Assembly (NCBI GenBank): GCA_030374765.1 | Contig: JARGXX010000097.1 | Coordinates: 1,113,141 to 1,177,140, forward strand | DNA: 64,000 bases | Reading direction: 5' to 3' | DNA from: Agarophyton chilense | Taxonomy: Eukaryota; Rhodophyta; Florideophyceae; Gracilariales; Gracilariaceae | In this document: positions 52,058-63,421 of the stretch, piece after piece | Position numbering within the stretch: position 1 is the stretch's first letter | Layout: the number at the start of each line of letters is the position of its first letter | The notes under the pieces: generated by a model | Seen by the model: the letters and a program-made list of their open reading frames with translations, nothing else | Told to the model about the DNA's origin: nothing | The model's database searches: none | Made by a program: the position numbers and the translations under genes

Positions 52058-52730
52058 TGTTGAGGTTTGGTCGACTGTGCCCCCAAGCCCTTTGGAGTGT
52101 TGGAAATAGTGGAAAACAAAAAGTGGATTTAAGCATGGGCACTTTTGGGCACCCTCCGCGGAAAAACGCATATGCGCCTCATCTCAATCTCAACGTGAAA
52201 CGGCCATCTGATTGGCTACTGCAAATGCCCTCATGCAACGTGGTATGGACAAGTGGTCTGGTTCTAATGGGGCGTGTTGGGGCTTCGGCCCAAGTGGAGC
52301 GATTTGATTGGACGAGAGCGCTGAATGAGCACGGGCTATGCAGTTGGAGAGAATGTGCGAATGTGGGCTGGATACGGGGTTTGGCCGTAACAGCCGAATC
52401 TGGGCTGCGCGGGGTGGTTGGCACTGGCGCACCACTTTGGATGATTTTTTGAGTTTTCATTTGATATGCTTCATGTTTGAAATTGTTTTGGCGCGCAACT
52501 CCTCGTCGCACAGTGGCAAGGTGTGAGACGTGGGTCACCCGCCGACGGTCAGCACCGGCGGCGGAACTGCGTGCGAGGTAGATATAGTTTTCAATGACGG
52601 TCGCCAACGATCGAAGTAAATTGTTAAGGCTGACTACCTTCCTTTGTTTCTCTTCTTTTATTTTTCTCTTCTTCTCGTCTTTTCCCCCTCTTCTTCCTTT
52701 TCCTTTACCTAACCTGCGCTCACGTTGTGA
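52058..52730 (+). repeat. Copia-2b 5' LTR
   Basis: It runs TGTTGAGG...GTTGTGA and is one base shorter than the Copia-2a LTR because of a shorter homopolymer near 52450. Confidence 0.9.
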
Positions 52731-52744
52731 GGTTATGGGCCCAG
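52731..52744 (+). other. Copia-2b primer-binding site
   Basis: GGTTATGGGCCCAG directly follows the LTR and is complementary to the initiator tRNA-Met anticodon arm. Confidence 0.8.
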
Positions 52745-53643
52745 AGCGTCGACTCTTCGCAGACGTCACGCTCTACTAACATTTATTTGGATTCAAGAAG
52801 ATTCCCTACTGCGACAGGTGCGCGATCTACGACTAACGCTCATCTGGATTCAAGAAGTTATTTTGTTTTGCGACAGGCGTGTACCCTGCGGACTTCCTCC
52901 TTGGTGGCGAAAACATATCGCGTTTGTTAGTACCCCCTTGGCACGAGACCGGGAAGTCTGCCAAATCCTGCTCTCCGTCCGTAGAGTACGGAGGTCGATG
53001 AATTGGGCTTGGAAGTGTAGGAGCAACCGTACTACACCGCACGACTGCGCTACTTTCCCGCAAGAGGCTAGCTTGGGTCAACTGGGGGAAGTGTATCTTG
53101 ACGACACCCCTCCTTGGGACGCCTCGTAGGGACTAAAAGCGCCGGACTCTGAAGTGCGCAGAGTTCGGTAGGTAATCAAAGCGTACCTCACCTGGAGAGA
53201 GTAACCAGGGTCCAGGGGATCATCCTTTAGGGTAGCGGAGGTAGTTTCTCCCGCCAGTGCGCCCGCCTACCTCGAGCAAGTCTCGGTAGGTTCAATCAAG
53301 AAGTTTCAACCCGAAGTCGAGAAGTTTGTCTGTTCCGGGTACGCCTTCTGCCACTGCCCGTGAGTATACTCCAAGCGTGGGAGCACCCGAGCTCCGCTTG
53401 TGATCGCGTACGAGACGCGTCTCGGTGAGCGTTGCAGGCTACGTCAAAAGTCTCCGCTGTCGTCCTCGCTGTCGAACGTTTGAGTTGGGATACTCCGTTC
53501 GGGCAAGCTCGGCCACGAATTCATCACTGCTCGTGGCCCTTTTGTTAAACTTCCCAAGGCATTGAGTCCCTCACTCTGCTTCCCTCTACTAATTAATTTC
53601 GTTTGGTTCCGTTCTATCTGCTTCGTGGATAACAGACTGAAAT

Positions 53644-56600
53644 ATGTCGGACACGGAAATGGAATCCGAAAGTACTACCGGGATGAAAATCCCTCGTTTT
53701 CATGGAAGGCGTGGTGATGATTATGCCCTATGGCGCCATCGCCTTCGTGCTGCATGCCGTGTTAAAGGTGTGTGGAACGTTGTGGAATCCGATTCTGGAT
53801 ATTCAGCAACTACTGAAGCAACATCGGATACCGCTATTGATAGCGCTCGAGTTGTCGCCAAGCGCGAGAAGGCATGTGGAATCATAATATGCGCCTTGGG
53901 TGATGCGCCACTTCGTGTGGTCATGGATGTCGACGACGACCCGGCGCGCATGCTCGCATTACTTGATGCACGGTATGCGTCCAATCGTACTGTATCCAGA
54001 ATTGCTGTGCAGACTCAACTATTCCGTATGGGATACAATGGTCAGAATATGTCAGGCTATGTGGACCAGTACACGGCGTTATTTGCTCAGTTAGAGCGCA
54101 TGGGGAAGGATGCGGCAGTACCGGAGTCGCACAAAGCTCCCATGTTACTTGCTTCTATTGATCCCAATTGCACACTGGAGTCTACTGCTGCAGCTCTTCG
54201 AACCAAGGATATCGCTGAGCTTACATGGGACTACGTGGCCACGACCCTCATAGATGAATACAACGCGAAACAGGTTTCTGCAAGGCCGTCTGGACGTAGT
54301 TCACGTCGCAAGAAGAAGGGCAGGAAAAAATCTGGTCGACATTCTGAATCGACTAATCGTACCCGCAGTAGTGCAAACAACGAAGATGAGGAGTCTGATG
54401 GTCACTCCGACATTGAGTCTACTGCTCGTGCACTTGCTGCCGCCTTGAGATCGTCATCATTTGATCGTTCAGGATCGAGCAATGGACATCATTGCGACTT
54501 CTGTGATCGCGATGGACACACACAAGATCGTTGCTTTATGAATCCGGACAACCCGGACAACCACTTGCCGCAGAGTATCCTCGATAAACTGTCGCCACAA
54601 CCCAAGCGAATGGGTGGCAGTAGTGGTAGAAGCGCCTCGAGCAAGTCTTCTGGAAAGTCTGGCAAAATCGAAATTGCTGGTGCAACTGTGGAAAGGACCA
54701 CTATAGTTCCGCCGAATGACCTGAGTACCTACGCAGACAGCGGTGCAACAGTACATTGCTTCCATTCTGTTTGTGCGTTCGTGCCCGGTTCACTTGAACC
54801 TTGCGACGAAAGGACAGTGATGCTTGCCGATAACACATCTGTTGTATCTAAACAACGCGGAGAGGTGATCATTCCTTTGGACAATGCGAACATACGTCTG
54901 AGTGATGCCCTACTGACCCCCGCTCTGGGATACAACTTGGTTTCAACCGGGTGTTTGGCCGACAAAGGTATTGAGTCGCTCTTCGGTCGTCATAGTGTAC
55001 GTTTGACGCTAGAGTCAAATGGTTTTGAGGTGGGCATTGGTGATCGTGACAAGGTATCTCGCATGTACACACTGCCTCAACCTTTAGGGCATGCTGGTGT
55101 GGAACTTGCGCTTTCGACTAAGTCTACGGAGACTCAACTGTGGCACCGACGACTGGCTCACATCAACCAACGTGATCTGCAACATGTACACAAGTACGCA
55201 GATGGAGTGCCGCACTTGTGTGACATGGAGGAGGTATGCCGAGCATGTCGACTTGGCAAAGCTCATAAGCTTCCGTTCCCAGGTCACTTTGAACATGCAT
55301 CCGCGGTTGGTGACATTGTGCACTCGGATATTGTAGGTCCTCTGGAAAAGTCTTTTCCGGAAAAGTTTCAATATGCATGTACATTCCTCGATGATCACTC
55401 ACGGTATGTGTTCCTAGGTCTGGTGATCCATCGCAGTGCTCTTAGTGATGTGTTTGTGGGTATTGCGGCAAAGTTTAAGCAGCTTGGAGGAGTGGATATC
55501 AAAAGTTTGCACTCGGACGGTGCAGAAGAATATATTGCCCTGCAAGAGAACTTGGCAGCAGAACATGGCCTCACTTCTTTCTCTGCTCCATACACCCCCG
55601 AACACAACGCTATAGCTGAGCGCATCAATCGTACCATGGTGGAAGCTGCTCGATCGTTGCTGATCCAAGCCGATCTACCAGAATGTTTGTGGCCATATGC
55701 GCTGAAACATGTTATCTTTGTGCGTAATCGAGTGCAACATTCTACCGTTAACAACAGTCCCTACTTTCTGGTAACTGGAAATAAACCTTTGTTGAAGCAC
55801 GTGCGTGTGTTTGGATGCACTGCATTCGTGCTAAGGACTCCGCGTGGACCCAAGTTCGAGTCTCGTGCACTTGAGGGAGTGTACTTGGAGACTCTTGAGC
55901 ATGGTGTGTACAAGGTACTCGTCGTTGATAATGACGGTACTCCGCGTATTATTGAGTCACGACATGTTACTTTTGATGAATCCAAGTTCCCTGGCGCATC
56001 ATCTCTTGCCAACTACATGGATGATGAAAGTGCGTCAGATGCTGACTATAGCTCTGATATGGGATTATGTGATAGCATTGATGACGAATCGGATACCTTC
56101 TCCGTCGATAATGTTGAGGAGGAGGTGGTTCATGACGGATCCTCGCACCTGATTCCAGCACTCAGGCAGTCGGAGTCAGACTCCGGCAGCAATGAAGACG
56201 ATGCACAGGATTCCGAAAGTGATGACGAAAGTGCTGCTGATGACCTTGATACATCTGCCAACGCTGATACGGAACCACGCTACCCGCGGCGCACGCGCCG
56301 TCAACCTCTGAGGTGGTTCATGGCAGGGTCTGCTCACTGTACATCGCAAGTCAAAGTCACTACTAGTGATGAGCCCTCACTCAAGGAGGCAATGTCCGCC
56401 AGTGCGGAGGAGCGTACCATGTGGCAAGCAGCCGTCGATGAAGAGTTTTCATCATTGGAGTCGAAGCAAACTTGGAAACCTGATGACTCTCCTGCTTCAC
56501 AACCACTACCAACTCACGTCATACTGAAGGTAAAGCGCAATGCTGATGGGTCAGTTGAACGTTTTAAGGCTCGTGTTGTAGCCGGTGGAAACCACCAAAC

Positions 56601-57539
56601 ATATGGTCAGGACTACATGGAGACTTATGCACCAGTTGTTTCGTTCTCTTTGGTTCGCATATTCTTGTATCTGACATTATGCTTGCGCATGTATGTGGTA
56701 CAGGTGGATGTGAAGACTGCGTTTCTCAATGGCAAACTTGAGGAAGATGTGTGGATCATGTCACCTCGAGGTATACCTGGCGTGACTTCACGATGCTTCA
56801 AATTGCTCAAGGCTATCTATGGACTGAAGCAAGCGCACTTGGCATGGCACAACAAACTATGCGAGGATATGAAAAGCATATGTTTTGAAGAGTTACCGAG
56901 TGCACCTTGCGTGTTTCGCCGCCAAAACGAGAGCAATGAGGATGCGTTCGTGCTAGTTTATGTGGATGACTTGCTAATATTCACAACTTCTGCCATGGAA
57001 CGTGATGCGATTTTGGAGGAGCTTAAGTCGTTTTACGAGCTGCGTGTGGCGGACGAAGTGAACTTGTACCTCGGCGTTGAATTCAAATGGACTTTAGATT
57101 CAGATGGTCGACCTGTGTCGCTGTATCTTGGTCAGTCACTGTACACGGAAAGCGTGTTGCGCCGTTTCGGGTTTCAGCGATCCAAGCCGGCATGCACCCC
57201 TATGGTAGAATCTTTTTTTACCGGGTGGACATCTGAGAAAGACAAATCCATCCAGGATACTCAGCTGTACCAGCAGATCATTGGATCGCTTTTGTATTTG
57301 GCACTGAAAACTCGGTTGGATATATTAGCACCCGTCCTAATCTTGGCTCGTTTTCAGAAATCGCCCACGGCCTACTGTCACAAGGCAGCAAAGCGGGTTC
57401 TTCGTTACCTTCGCGGTACAACTGAACATGGTGTGCACTATCACTCTGGCATGGTGAAACTGGAGGCGTACGTTGACTCTGACTACGCTGCGGACACGCG
57501 TGATCGCAAGTCAATGTCTGGTTTCTTAGTGAAGCTTGG
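53644..57539 (+). pseudogene. gag-pol: Copia-2b gag-pol, truncated in RNase H by Copia-2c
   Basis: About 1298 codons are the same protein as Copia-2a, from MSDTEMESESTTGMK through Gag, the CCHC knuckle (284), protease (365), integrase (D562, D625, E659), RT (YVDD 1106) and RNase H (YVDSD 1276), to GFLVKLG. The Copia-2c LTR then adds a few foreign residues before a stop at 57561. Substitutions such as NGKLEED and ALKTRLD (E and R in the other copies) are G-to-A type. No other break is seen. Confidence 0.92.
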
Positions 57540-58212
57540 TCACAACGTGAGCGCAGGTTAGGTAAAGGAAAAGGAAGAAGAGGGGGAAAAGACGAGAAGA
57601 AGAGAAAAATAAAAGAAGAGAAACAAAGGAAGGTAGTCAGCCTTGACAATTTACTTCGATCGTTGGCGACCGTCATTGAAAACTATATCTACCTCGCACG
57701 CACTTCCGCCGCCGGTGCTGACCGTCGGCGGGTCACCCACGTCTCACACCTTGCCACTGTGCGACGAGGAGTTGCGCGCCAAAACAATTTCAAACATGAA
57801 GCATATCAAATAAAAACTCAAAAAATCATCCAAAGTGGTGCGCCAGTGCCAACCACCCCGCGCAGCCCAGATTCGGCTGTTACGGCCAAACCCCGTATCC
57901 AGCCCACATTCGCACATTCTCTCCAACTGCATAGCCCGTGCTCATTCAGCGCTCTCGTCCAATCAAATCGCTCCACTTGGGCCGAAGCCCCAACACGCCC
58001 CATTAGAACCAGACCACTTGTCCATACCACGTTGCATGAGGGCATTTGCAGTAGCCAATCAGATGGCCGTTTCACGTTGAGATTGAGATGAGGCGCATAT
58101 GCGTTTTTCCGCGGAGGGTGCCCAAAAGTGCCCATGCTTAAATCCACTTTTTGTTTTCCACTATTTCCAACACTCCAAAGGGCTTGGGGGCACAGTCGAC
58201 CAAACCTCAACA
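57540..58212 (-). repeat. Copia-2c 3' LTR
   Basis: It is 673 bp long and nearly identical to the other Copia-2 LTRs. In sense it starts TGTTGAGG at 58212. Confidence 0.9.
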
Positions 58213-61200
58213 CTCCTCCTCGACTGGTCGGCCAAGTCCAACACGGTCCGCGTTATTGTTGTGAAGACCTGGGCCAAGTGGTTTAGTTAAGAAGTCCGCA
58301 TCATTGTCTTCACTTGGAACGTACGTCACATTGATGTGACTATCCTTGACTAGTTCCCGAACGAAGTGCAACTTAACGTCAATGTGCTTAGCGCGACCCG
58401 ACGGACAGCGTTCACCAGTTGCCCAGTCAATGGCGCACTGGTTGTCCGAACGAATGGGCACAGCACCTTGCACTTCCCATCCAATCTCCTTAAGCACACG
58501 CTTCAACCAAATAACCTCCTGACACGCAAGCGTCAAAGCATAATACTCGGCCTCGCCGGTAGACAACGCCACCGAAGCCTGTTTTCTTGCGCCCCACATA
58601 CATGTCGCTTTGCCAAGCTTCACTAAGAAACCAGACATTGACTTGCGATCACGCGTGTCCGCAGCGTAGTCAGAGTCAACGTACGCCTCCAGTTTCACCA
58701 TGCCAGAGTGATAGTGCACACCATGTTCAGTTGTACCGCGAAGGTAACGAAGAACCCGCTTTGCTGCCTTGTGACAGTAGGCCGTGGGCGATTTCTGAAA
58801 ACGAGCCAAGATTAGGACGGGTGCTAATATATCCAACCGAGTTCTCAGTGCCAAATACAAAAGCGATCCAATGATCTGCTGGTACAGCTGAGTATCCTGG
58901 ATGGATTTGTCTTTCTCAGATGTCCACCCGGTAAAAAAAGATTCTACCATAGGGGTGCATGCCGGCTTGGATCGCTGAAACCCGAAACGGCGCAACACGC
59001 TTTCCGTGTACAGTGACTGACCAAGATACAGCGACACAGGTCGACCATCTGAATCTAAAGTCCATTTGAATTCAACGCCGAGGTACAAGTTCACTTCGTC
59101 CGCCACACGCAGCTCGTAAAACGACTTGAGCTCCTCCAAAATCGCATCACGTTCCATGGCAGAAGTTGTGAATATTAGCAAGTCATCCACATAAACTAGC
59201 ACGAACGCATCCTCATTGCTCTCGTTTTGGCGGCGAAACACGCAAGGTGCACTCGGTAACTCTTCAAAACATATGCTTTTCATATCCTCGCATAGTTTGT
59301 TGTGCCATGCCAAGTGCGCTTGCTTCAGTCCATAGATAGCCTTGAGCAATTTGAAGCATCGTGAAGTCACGCCAGGTATACCTCGAGGTGACATGATCCA
59401 CACATCTTCCTCAAGTTCGCCATTGAGAAACGCAGTCTTCACATCCACCTGTACCACATACATGCGCAAGCATAACGTCAGATACAAGAATATGCGAACC
59501 AAAGAGAACGAAACAACTGGTGCATAAGTCTCCATGTAGTCCTGACCATATGTTTGGTGGTTTCCACCGGCTACAACACGAGCCTTAAAACGTTCAACTG
59601 ACCCATCAGCATTGCGCTTTACCTTCAGTATGACGTGAGTTGGTAGTGGTTGTGAAGCAGGAGAGTCATCAGGTTTCCAAGTTTGCTTCGACTCCAATGA
59701 TGAAAACTCTTCATCGACGGCTGCTTGCCACATGGTACGCTCCTCCGCACTGGCAGACATTGCCTCCTTGAGTGAGGGCTCATCACTAGTAGTGACTTTG
59801 ACTTGCGATGTACAGTGAGCAGACCCTGCCATGAACCACCTCAGAGGTTGACGGCGCGTGCGCCGCGGGTAGCGTGGTTCCGTATCAGCGTTGGCAGATG
59901 TATCAAGGTCATCAGCAGCACTTTCGTCATCACTTTCGGAATCCTGTGCATCGTCTTCATTGCTGCCGGAGTCTGACTCCGACTGCCTGAGTGCTGGAAT
60001 CAGGTGCGAGGATCCGTCATGAACCACCTCCTCCTCAACATTATCGACGGAGAAGGTATCCGATTCGTCATCAATGCTATCACATAATCCCATATCAGAG
60101 CTATAGTCAGCATCTGACGCACTTTCATCATCCATGTAGTTGGCAAGAGATGATGCGCCAGGGAACTTGGATTCATCAAAAGTAACATGTCGTGACTCAA
60201 TAATACGCGGAGTACCGTCATTATCAACGACGAGTACCTTGTACACACCATGCTCAAGAGTCTCCAAGTACACTCCCTCAAGTGCACGAGACTCGAACTT
60301 GGGTCCACGCGGAGTCCTTAGCACGAATGCAGTGCATCCAAACACACGCACGTGCTTCAACAAAGGTTTATTTCCAGTTACCAGAAAGTAGGGACTGTTG
60401 TTAACAGTAGAATGTTGCACTCGATTACGCACAAAGATAACATGTTTCAGCGCATATGGCCACAAACATTCTGGTAGATCGGCTTGGATCAGCAACGATC
60501 GAGCAGCTTCCACCATGGTACGATTGATGCGCTCAGCTATAGCGTTGTGTTCGGGGGTGTATGGAGCAGAGAAAGAAGTGAGGCCATGTTCTGCTGCCAA
60601 GTTCTCTTGCAGGGCAATATATTCTTCTGCACCGTCCGAGTGCAAACTTTTGATATGCACTCCTCCAAGCTGCTTAAACTTTGCCGAAATACCCACAAAC
60701 ACATCACTAAGAGCACTGCGATGCATCACCAGACCTAGGAACACATACCGTGAGTGATCATCGAGGAATGTACATGCATATTGAAACTTTTCCGGAAAAG
60801 ACTTTTCCAGAGGACCTACAATATCCGAGTGCACAATGTCACCAACCGCGGATGCATGTTCAAAGTGACCTGGGAACGGAAGCTTATGAGCTTTGCCAAG
60901 TCGACATGCTCGGCATACCTCCTCCATGTCACACAAGTGCGGCACTCCATCTGCGTACTTGTGTACATGTTGCAGATCACGTTGGTTGATGTGAGCCAGT
61001 CGTCGGTGCCACAGTTGAGTCTCCGTAGACTTAGTCGAAAGCGCAAGTTCCACACCAGCATGCCCTAAAGGTTGAGGCAGTGTGTACATGCGAGATACCT
61101 TGTCACGATCACCAATGCCCACCTCAAAACCATTTGACTCTAGCGTCAAACGTACACTATGACGACCGAAGAGCGACTCAATACCTTTGTCGGCCAAACA

Positions 61201-62508
61201 CCCGGTTGAAACCAAGTTGTATCCCAGAGCGGGGGTCAGTAGGGCATCACTCAGACGTATGTTCGCATTGTCCAAAGGAATGATCACCTCTCCGCGTTGT
61301 TTAGATACAACAGATGTGTTATCGGCAAGCATCACTGTCCTTTCGTCGCAAGGTTCAAGTGAACCGGGCACAAACGCACAAACAGAATGGAAGCAATGTA
61401 CTGTCGCACCGCTGTCTGCGTAGGTACTCAGGTCATTCGGCGGAACTATAGTGGTCCTTTCCACAGTTGCACCAGCAATTTCGATTTTGCCAGACTTTCC
61501 AGAAGACTTGCTCGAGGCGCTTCTACCACTACTGCCACCCATTCTCTTGGGTTGTGGCGACAGTTTATCGAGGATACTCTGCGGCAAGTGGTTGTCCGGG
61601 TTGTCCGGATTCATAAAGCAACGATCTTGTGTGTGTCCATCGCGATCACAGAAGTCGCAATGATGTCCATTGCTCGATCCTGAACGATCAAATGATGACG
61701 ATTTCAAGGCGGCAGCAAGTGCACGAGCAGTAGACTCAATGTCGGAGTGACCATCAGACTCCTCATCTTCGTTGTTTGCACTACTGCGGGTACGATTAGT
61801 CGATTCAGAATGTCGACCAGATTTTTTCCTGCCCTTCTTCTTGCGACGTGAACTACGTCCAGACGGCCTTGCAGACACCTGTTTCGCGTTGTATTCATCT
61901 ATGAGGGTCGTGGCCACGTAGTCCCATGTAAGCTCAGCGATATCCTTGGTTCGAAGAGCTGCAGCAGTAGACTCCAGTGTGCAATTGGGATCAATAGAAG
62001 CAAGTAACATGGGAGCTTTGTGCGACTCCGGTACTGCCGCATCCTTCCCCATGCGCTCTAACTGAGCAAATAACGCCGTGTACTGGTCCACATAGCCTGA
62101 CATATTCTGACCATTGTATCCCATACGGAATAGTTGAGTTTGCACAGCAATTCTGGATACAGTACGATTGGACGCATACCGTGCATCAAGTAATGCGAGC
62201 ATGCGCGCCGGGTCGTCGTCGACATCCATGACCACACGAAGTGGCGCATCACCCAAGGCGCATATTATGATTCCACATGCCTTCTCGCGCTTGGCGACAA
62301 CTCGAGCGCTATCAATAGCGGTATCCGATGTTGCTTCAGTAGTTGCTGAATATCCAGAATCGGATTCCACAACGTTCCACACACCTTTAACACGGCATGC
62401 AGCACGAAGGCGATGGCGCCATAGGGCATAATCATCACCACGCCTTCCATGAAAACGAGGGATTTTCATCCCGGTAGTACTTTCGGATTCCATTTCCGTG
62501 TCCGACAT
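58207..62508 (-). CDS. gag-pol: Copia-2c gag-pol polyprotein, intact, 1433 aa
   Basis: This is the same length, start and domain order as Copia-2a, without a stop or frameshift. Protease DSGA, integrase D-D-E, RT YVDD and RNase H LSTGEAEYYAL are all present. A few residue differences from Copia-2a are visible (SFPEKF against SFPDKF; VMHRSALS against VIHRSALS; KDSHINV against KDCHINV). Together with Copia-2a it is one of two apparently intact copies in the window. As in Copia-2a, the stop codon lies inside the 3' LTR. Confidence 0.95.
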   Translation of the reverse strand: MSDTEMESESTTGMKIPRFHGRRGDDYALWRHRLRAACRVKGVWNVVESDSGYSATTEATSDTAIDSARVVAKREKACGIIICALGDAPLRVVMDVDDDPARMLALLDARYASNRTVSRIAVQTQLFRMGYNGQNMSGYVDQYTALFAQLERMGKDAAVPESHKAPMLLASIDPNCTLESTAAALRTKDIAELTWDYVATTLIDEYNAKQVSARPSGRSSRRKKKGRKKSGRHSESTNRTRSSANNEDEESDGHSDIESTARALAAALKSSSFDRSGSSNGHHCDFCDRDGHTQDRCFMNPDNPDNHLPQSILDKLSPQPKRMGGSSGRSASSKSSGKSGKIEIAGATVERTTIVPPNDLSTYADSGATVHCFHSVCAFVPGSLEPCDERTVMLADNTSVVSKQRGEVIIPLDNANIRLSDALLTPALGYNLVSTGCLADKGIESLFGRHSVRLTLESNGFEVGIGDRDKVSRMYTLPQPLGHAGVELALSTKSTETQLWHRRLAHINQRDLQHVHKYADGVPHLCDMEEVCRACRLGKAHKLPFPGHFEHASAVGDIVHSDIVGPLEKSFPEKFQYACTFLDDHSRYVFLGLVMHRSALSDVFVGISAKFKQLGGVHIKSLHSDGAEEYIALQENLAAEHGLTSFSAPYTPEHNAIAERINRTMVEAARSLLIQADLPECLWPYALKHVIFVRNRVQHSTVNNSPYFLVTGNKPLLKHVRVFGCTAFVLRTPRGPKFESRALEGVYLETLEHGVYKVLVVDNDGTPRIIESRHVTFDESKFPGASSLANYMDDESASDADYSSDMGLCDSIDDESDTFSVDNVEEEVVHDGSSHLIPALRQSESDSGSNEDDAQDSESDDESAADDLDTSANADTEPRYPRRTRRQPLRWFMAGSAHCTSQVKVTTSDEPSLKEAMSASAEERTMWQAAVDEEFSSLESKQTWKPDDSPASQPLPTHVILKVKRNADGSVERFKARVVAGGNHQTYGQDYMETYAPVVSFSLVRIFLYLTLCLRMYVVQVDVKTAFLNGELEEDVWIMSPRGIPGVTSRCFKLLKAIYGLKQAHLAWHNKLCEDMKSICFEELPSAPCVFRRQNESNEDAFVLVYVDDLLIFTTSAMERDAILEELKSFYELRVADEVNLYLGVEFKWTLDSDGRPVSLYLGQSLYTESVLRRFGFQRSKPACTPMVESFFTGWTSEKDKSIQDTQLYQQIIGSLLYLALRTRLDILAPVLILARFQKSPTAYCHKAAKRVLRYLRGTTEHGVHYHSGMVKLEAYVDSDYAADTRDRKSMSGFLVKLGKATCMWGARKQASVALSTGEAEYYALTLACQEVIWLKRVLKEIGWEVQGAVPIRSDNQCAIDWATGERCPSGRAKHIDVKLHFVRELVKDSHINVTYVPSEDNDADFLTKPLGPGLHNNNADRVGLGRPVEEEC

Positions 62509-63407
62509 ATTTCAGTCTGTTATCCACGAAGCAGATAGAACGGAACCAAACGAAATTAATTAGTAGAGGGAAGCAGAGTGAGGGACTCAATGCCTTGGGA
62601 AGTTTAAGAAAAGGGCCACGAGCAGTGATGAATTCGTGGCCGAGCTTGCCCGAACGGAGTATCCCAACTCAAACGTTCGACAGCGAGGACGACAGCGGAG
62701 ACTTTTGACGTAGCCTGCAACGCTCACCGAGACGCGTCTCGTACGCGATCACAAGCGGAGCTCGGGTGCTCCCACGCTTGGAGTATACTCACGGGCAGTG
62801 GCAGAAGGCGTACCCGGAACAGACAAACTTCTCGACTTCGGGTTGAAACTTCTTGATTGAACCTACCGAGACTTGCTCGAGGTAGGCGGGCGCACTGGCG
62901 GGAGAAACTACCTCCGCTACCCTAAAGGATGATCCCCTGGACCCTGGTTACTCTCTCCAGGTGAGGTACGCTTTGATTACCTACCGAACTCTGCGCACTT
63001 CAGAGTCCGGCGCTTTTAGTCCCTACGAGGCGTCCCAAGGAGGGGTGTCGTCAAGATACACTTCCCCCAGTTGACCCAAGCTAGCCTCTTGCGGGAAAGT
63101 AGCGCGGTCGTGCGGTGTAGTACGGTTGCTCCTACACTTCCAAGCCCAATTCATCGACCTCCGTACTCTACGGACGGAGAGCAGGATTTGGCAGACTTCC
63201 CGGTCTCGTGCCAAGGGGTTACTAACAAACGCGATATGTTTTCGCCACCAAGGAGGAAGTCCGCAGGGTACACGCCTGTCGCAAAACAAAATAACCTCTT
63301 GAATCCAGATGAGCGTTAGTCGTAGATCGCGCACCTGTCGCAGTAGGGAATCTTCTTGAATCCAAATAAATGTTAGTAGAGCGTGACGTCTGCGAAGAGT
63401 CGACGCT

Positions 63408-63421
63408 CTGGGCCCATAACC
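63408..63421 (-). other. Copia-2c primer-binding site
   Basis: In element sense it is GGTTATGGGCCCAG, adjoining the 5' LTR at 63422. Confidence 0.8.

Larger units (their letters stand above)
52058..57539 (+). mobile_element. Copia-2b, 5' part, interrupted by Copia-2c
   Basis: The 5' LTR is at 52058-52730 (673 bp), followed by PBS, leader and gag-pol from 53644 up to 57539, where Copia-2c begins. The element is inserted in Copia-1c after TAGAG (52053-52057). Its remaining RNase H segment and 3' LTR should follow Copia-2c, beyond the window. Confidence 0.92.

Noticed and set aside
51066-52142. A fusion protein joining LTR-derived residues to Copia-1 RT
   Set aside because: It is only the open frame read across the Copia-2b/Copia-1c junction; the first residues are antisense LTR sequence.
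53702-62450. Numerous 60-140-codon frames inside the Copia-2 copies on either strand
   Set aside because: They are out-of-frame or antisense shadows of gag-pol and repeat in every copy.
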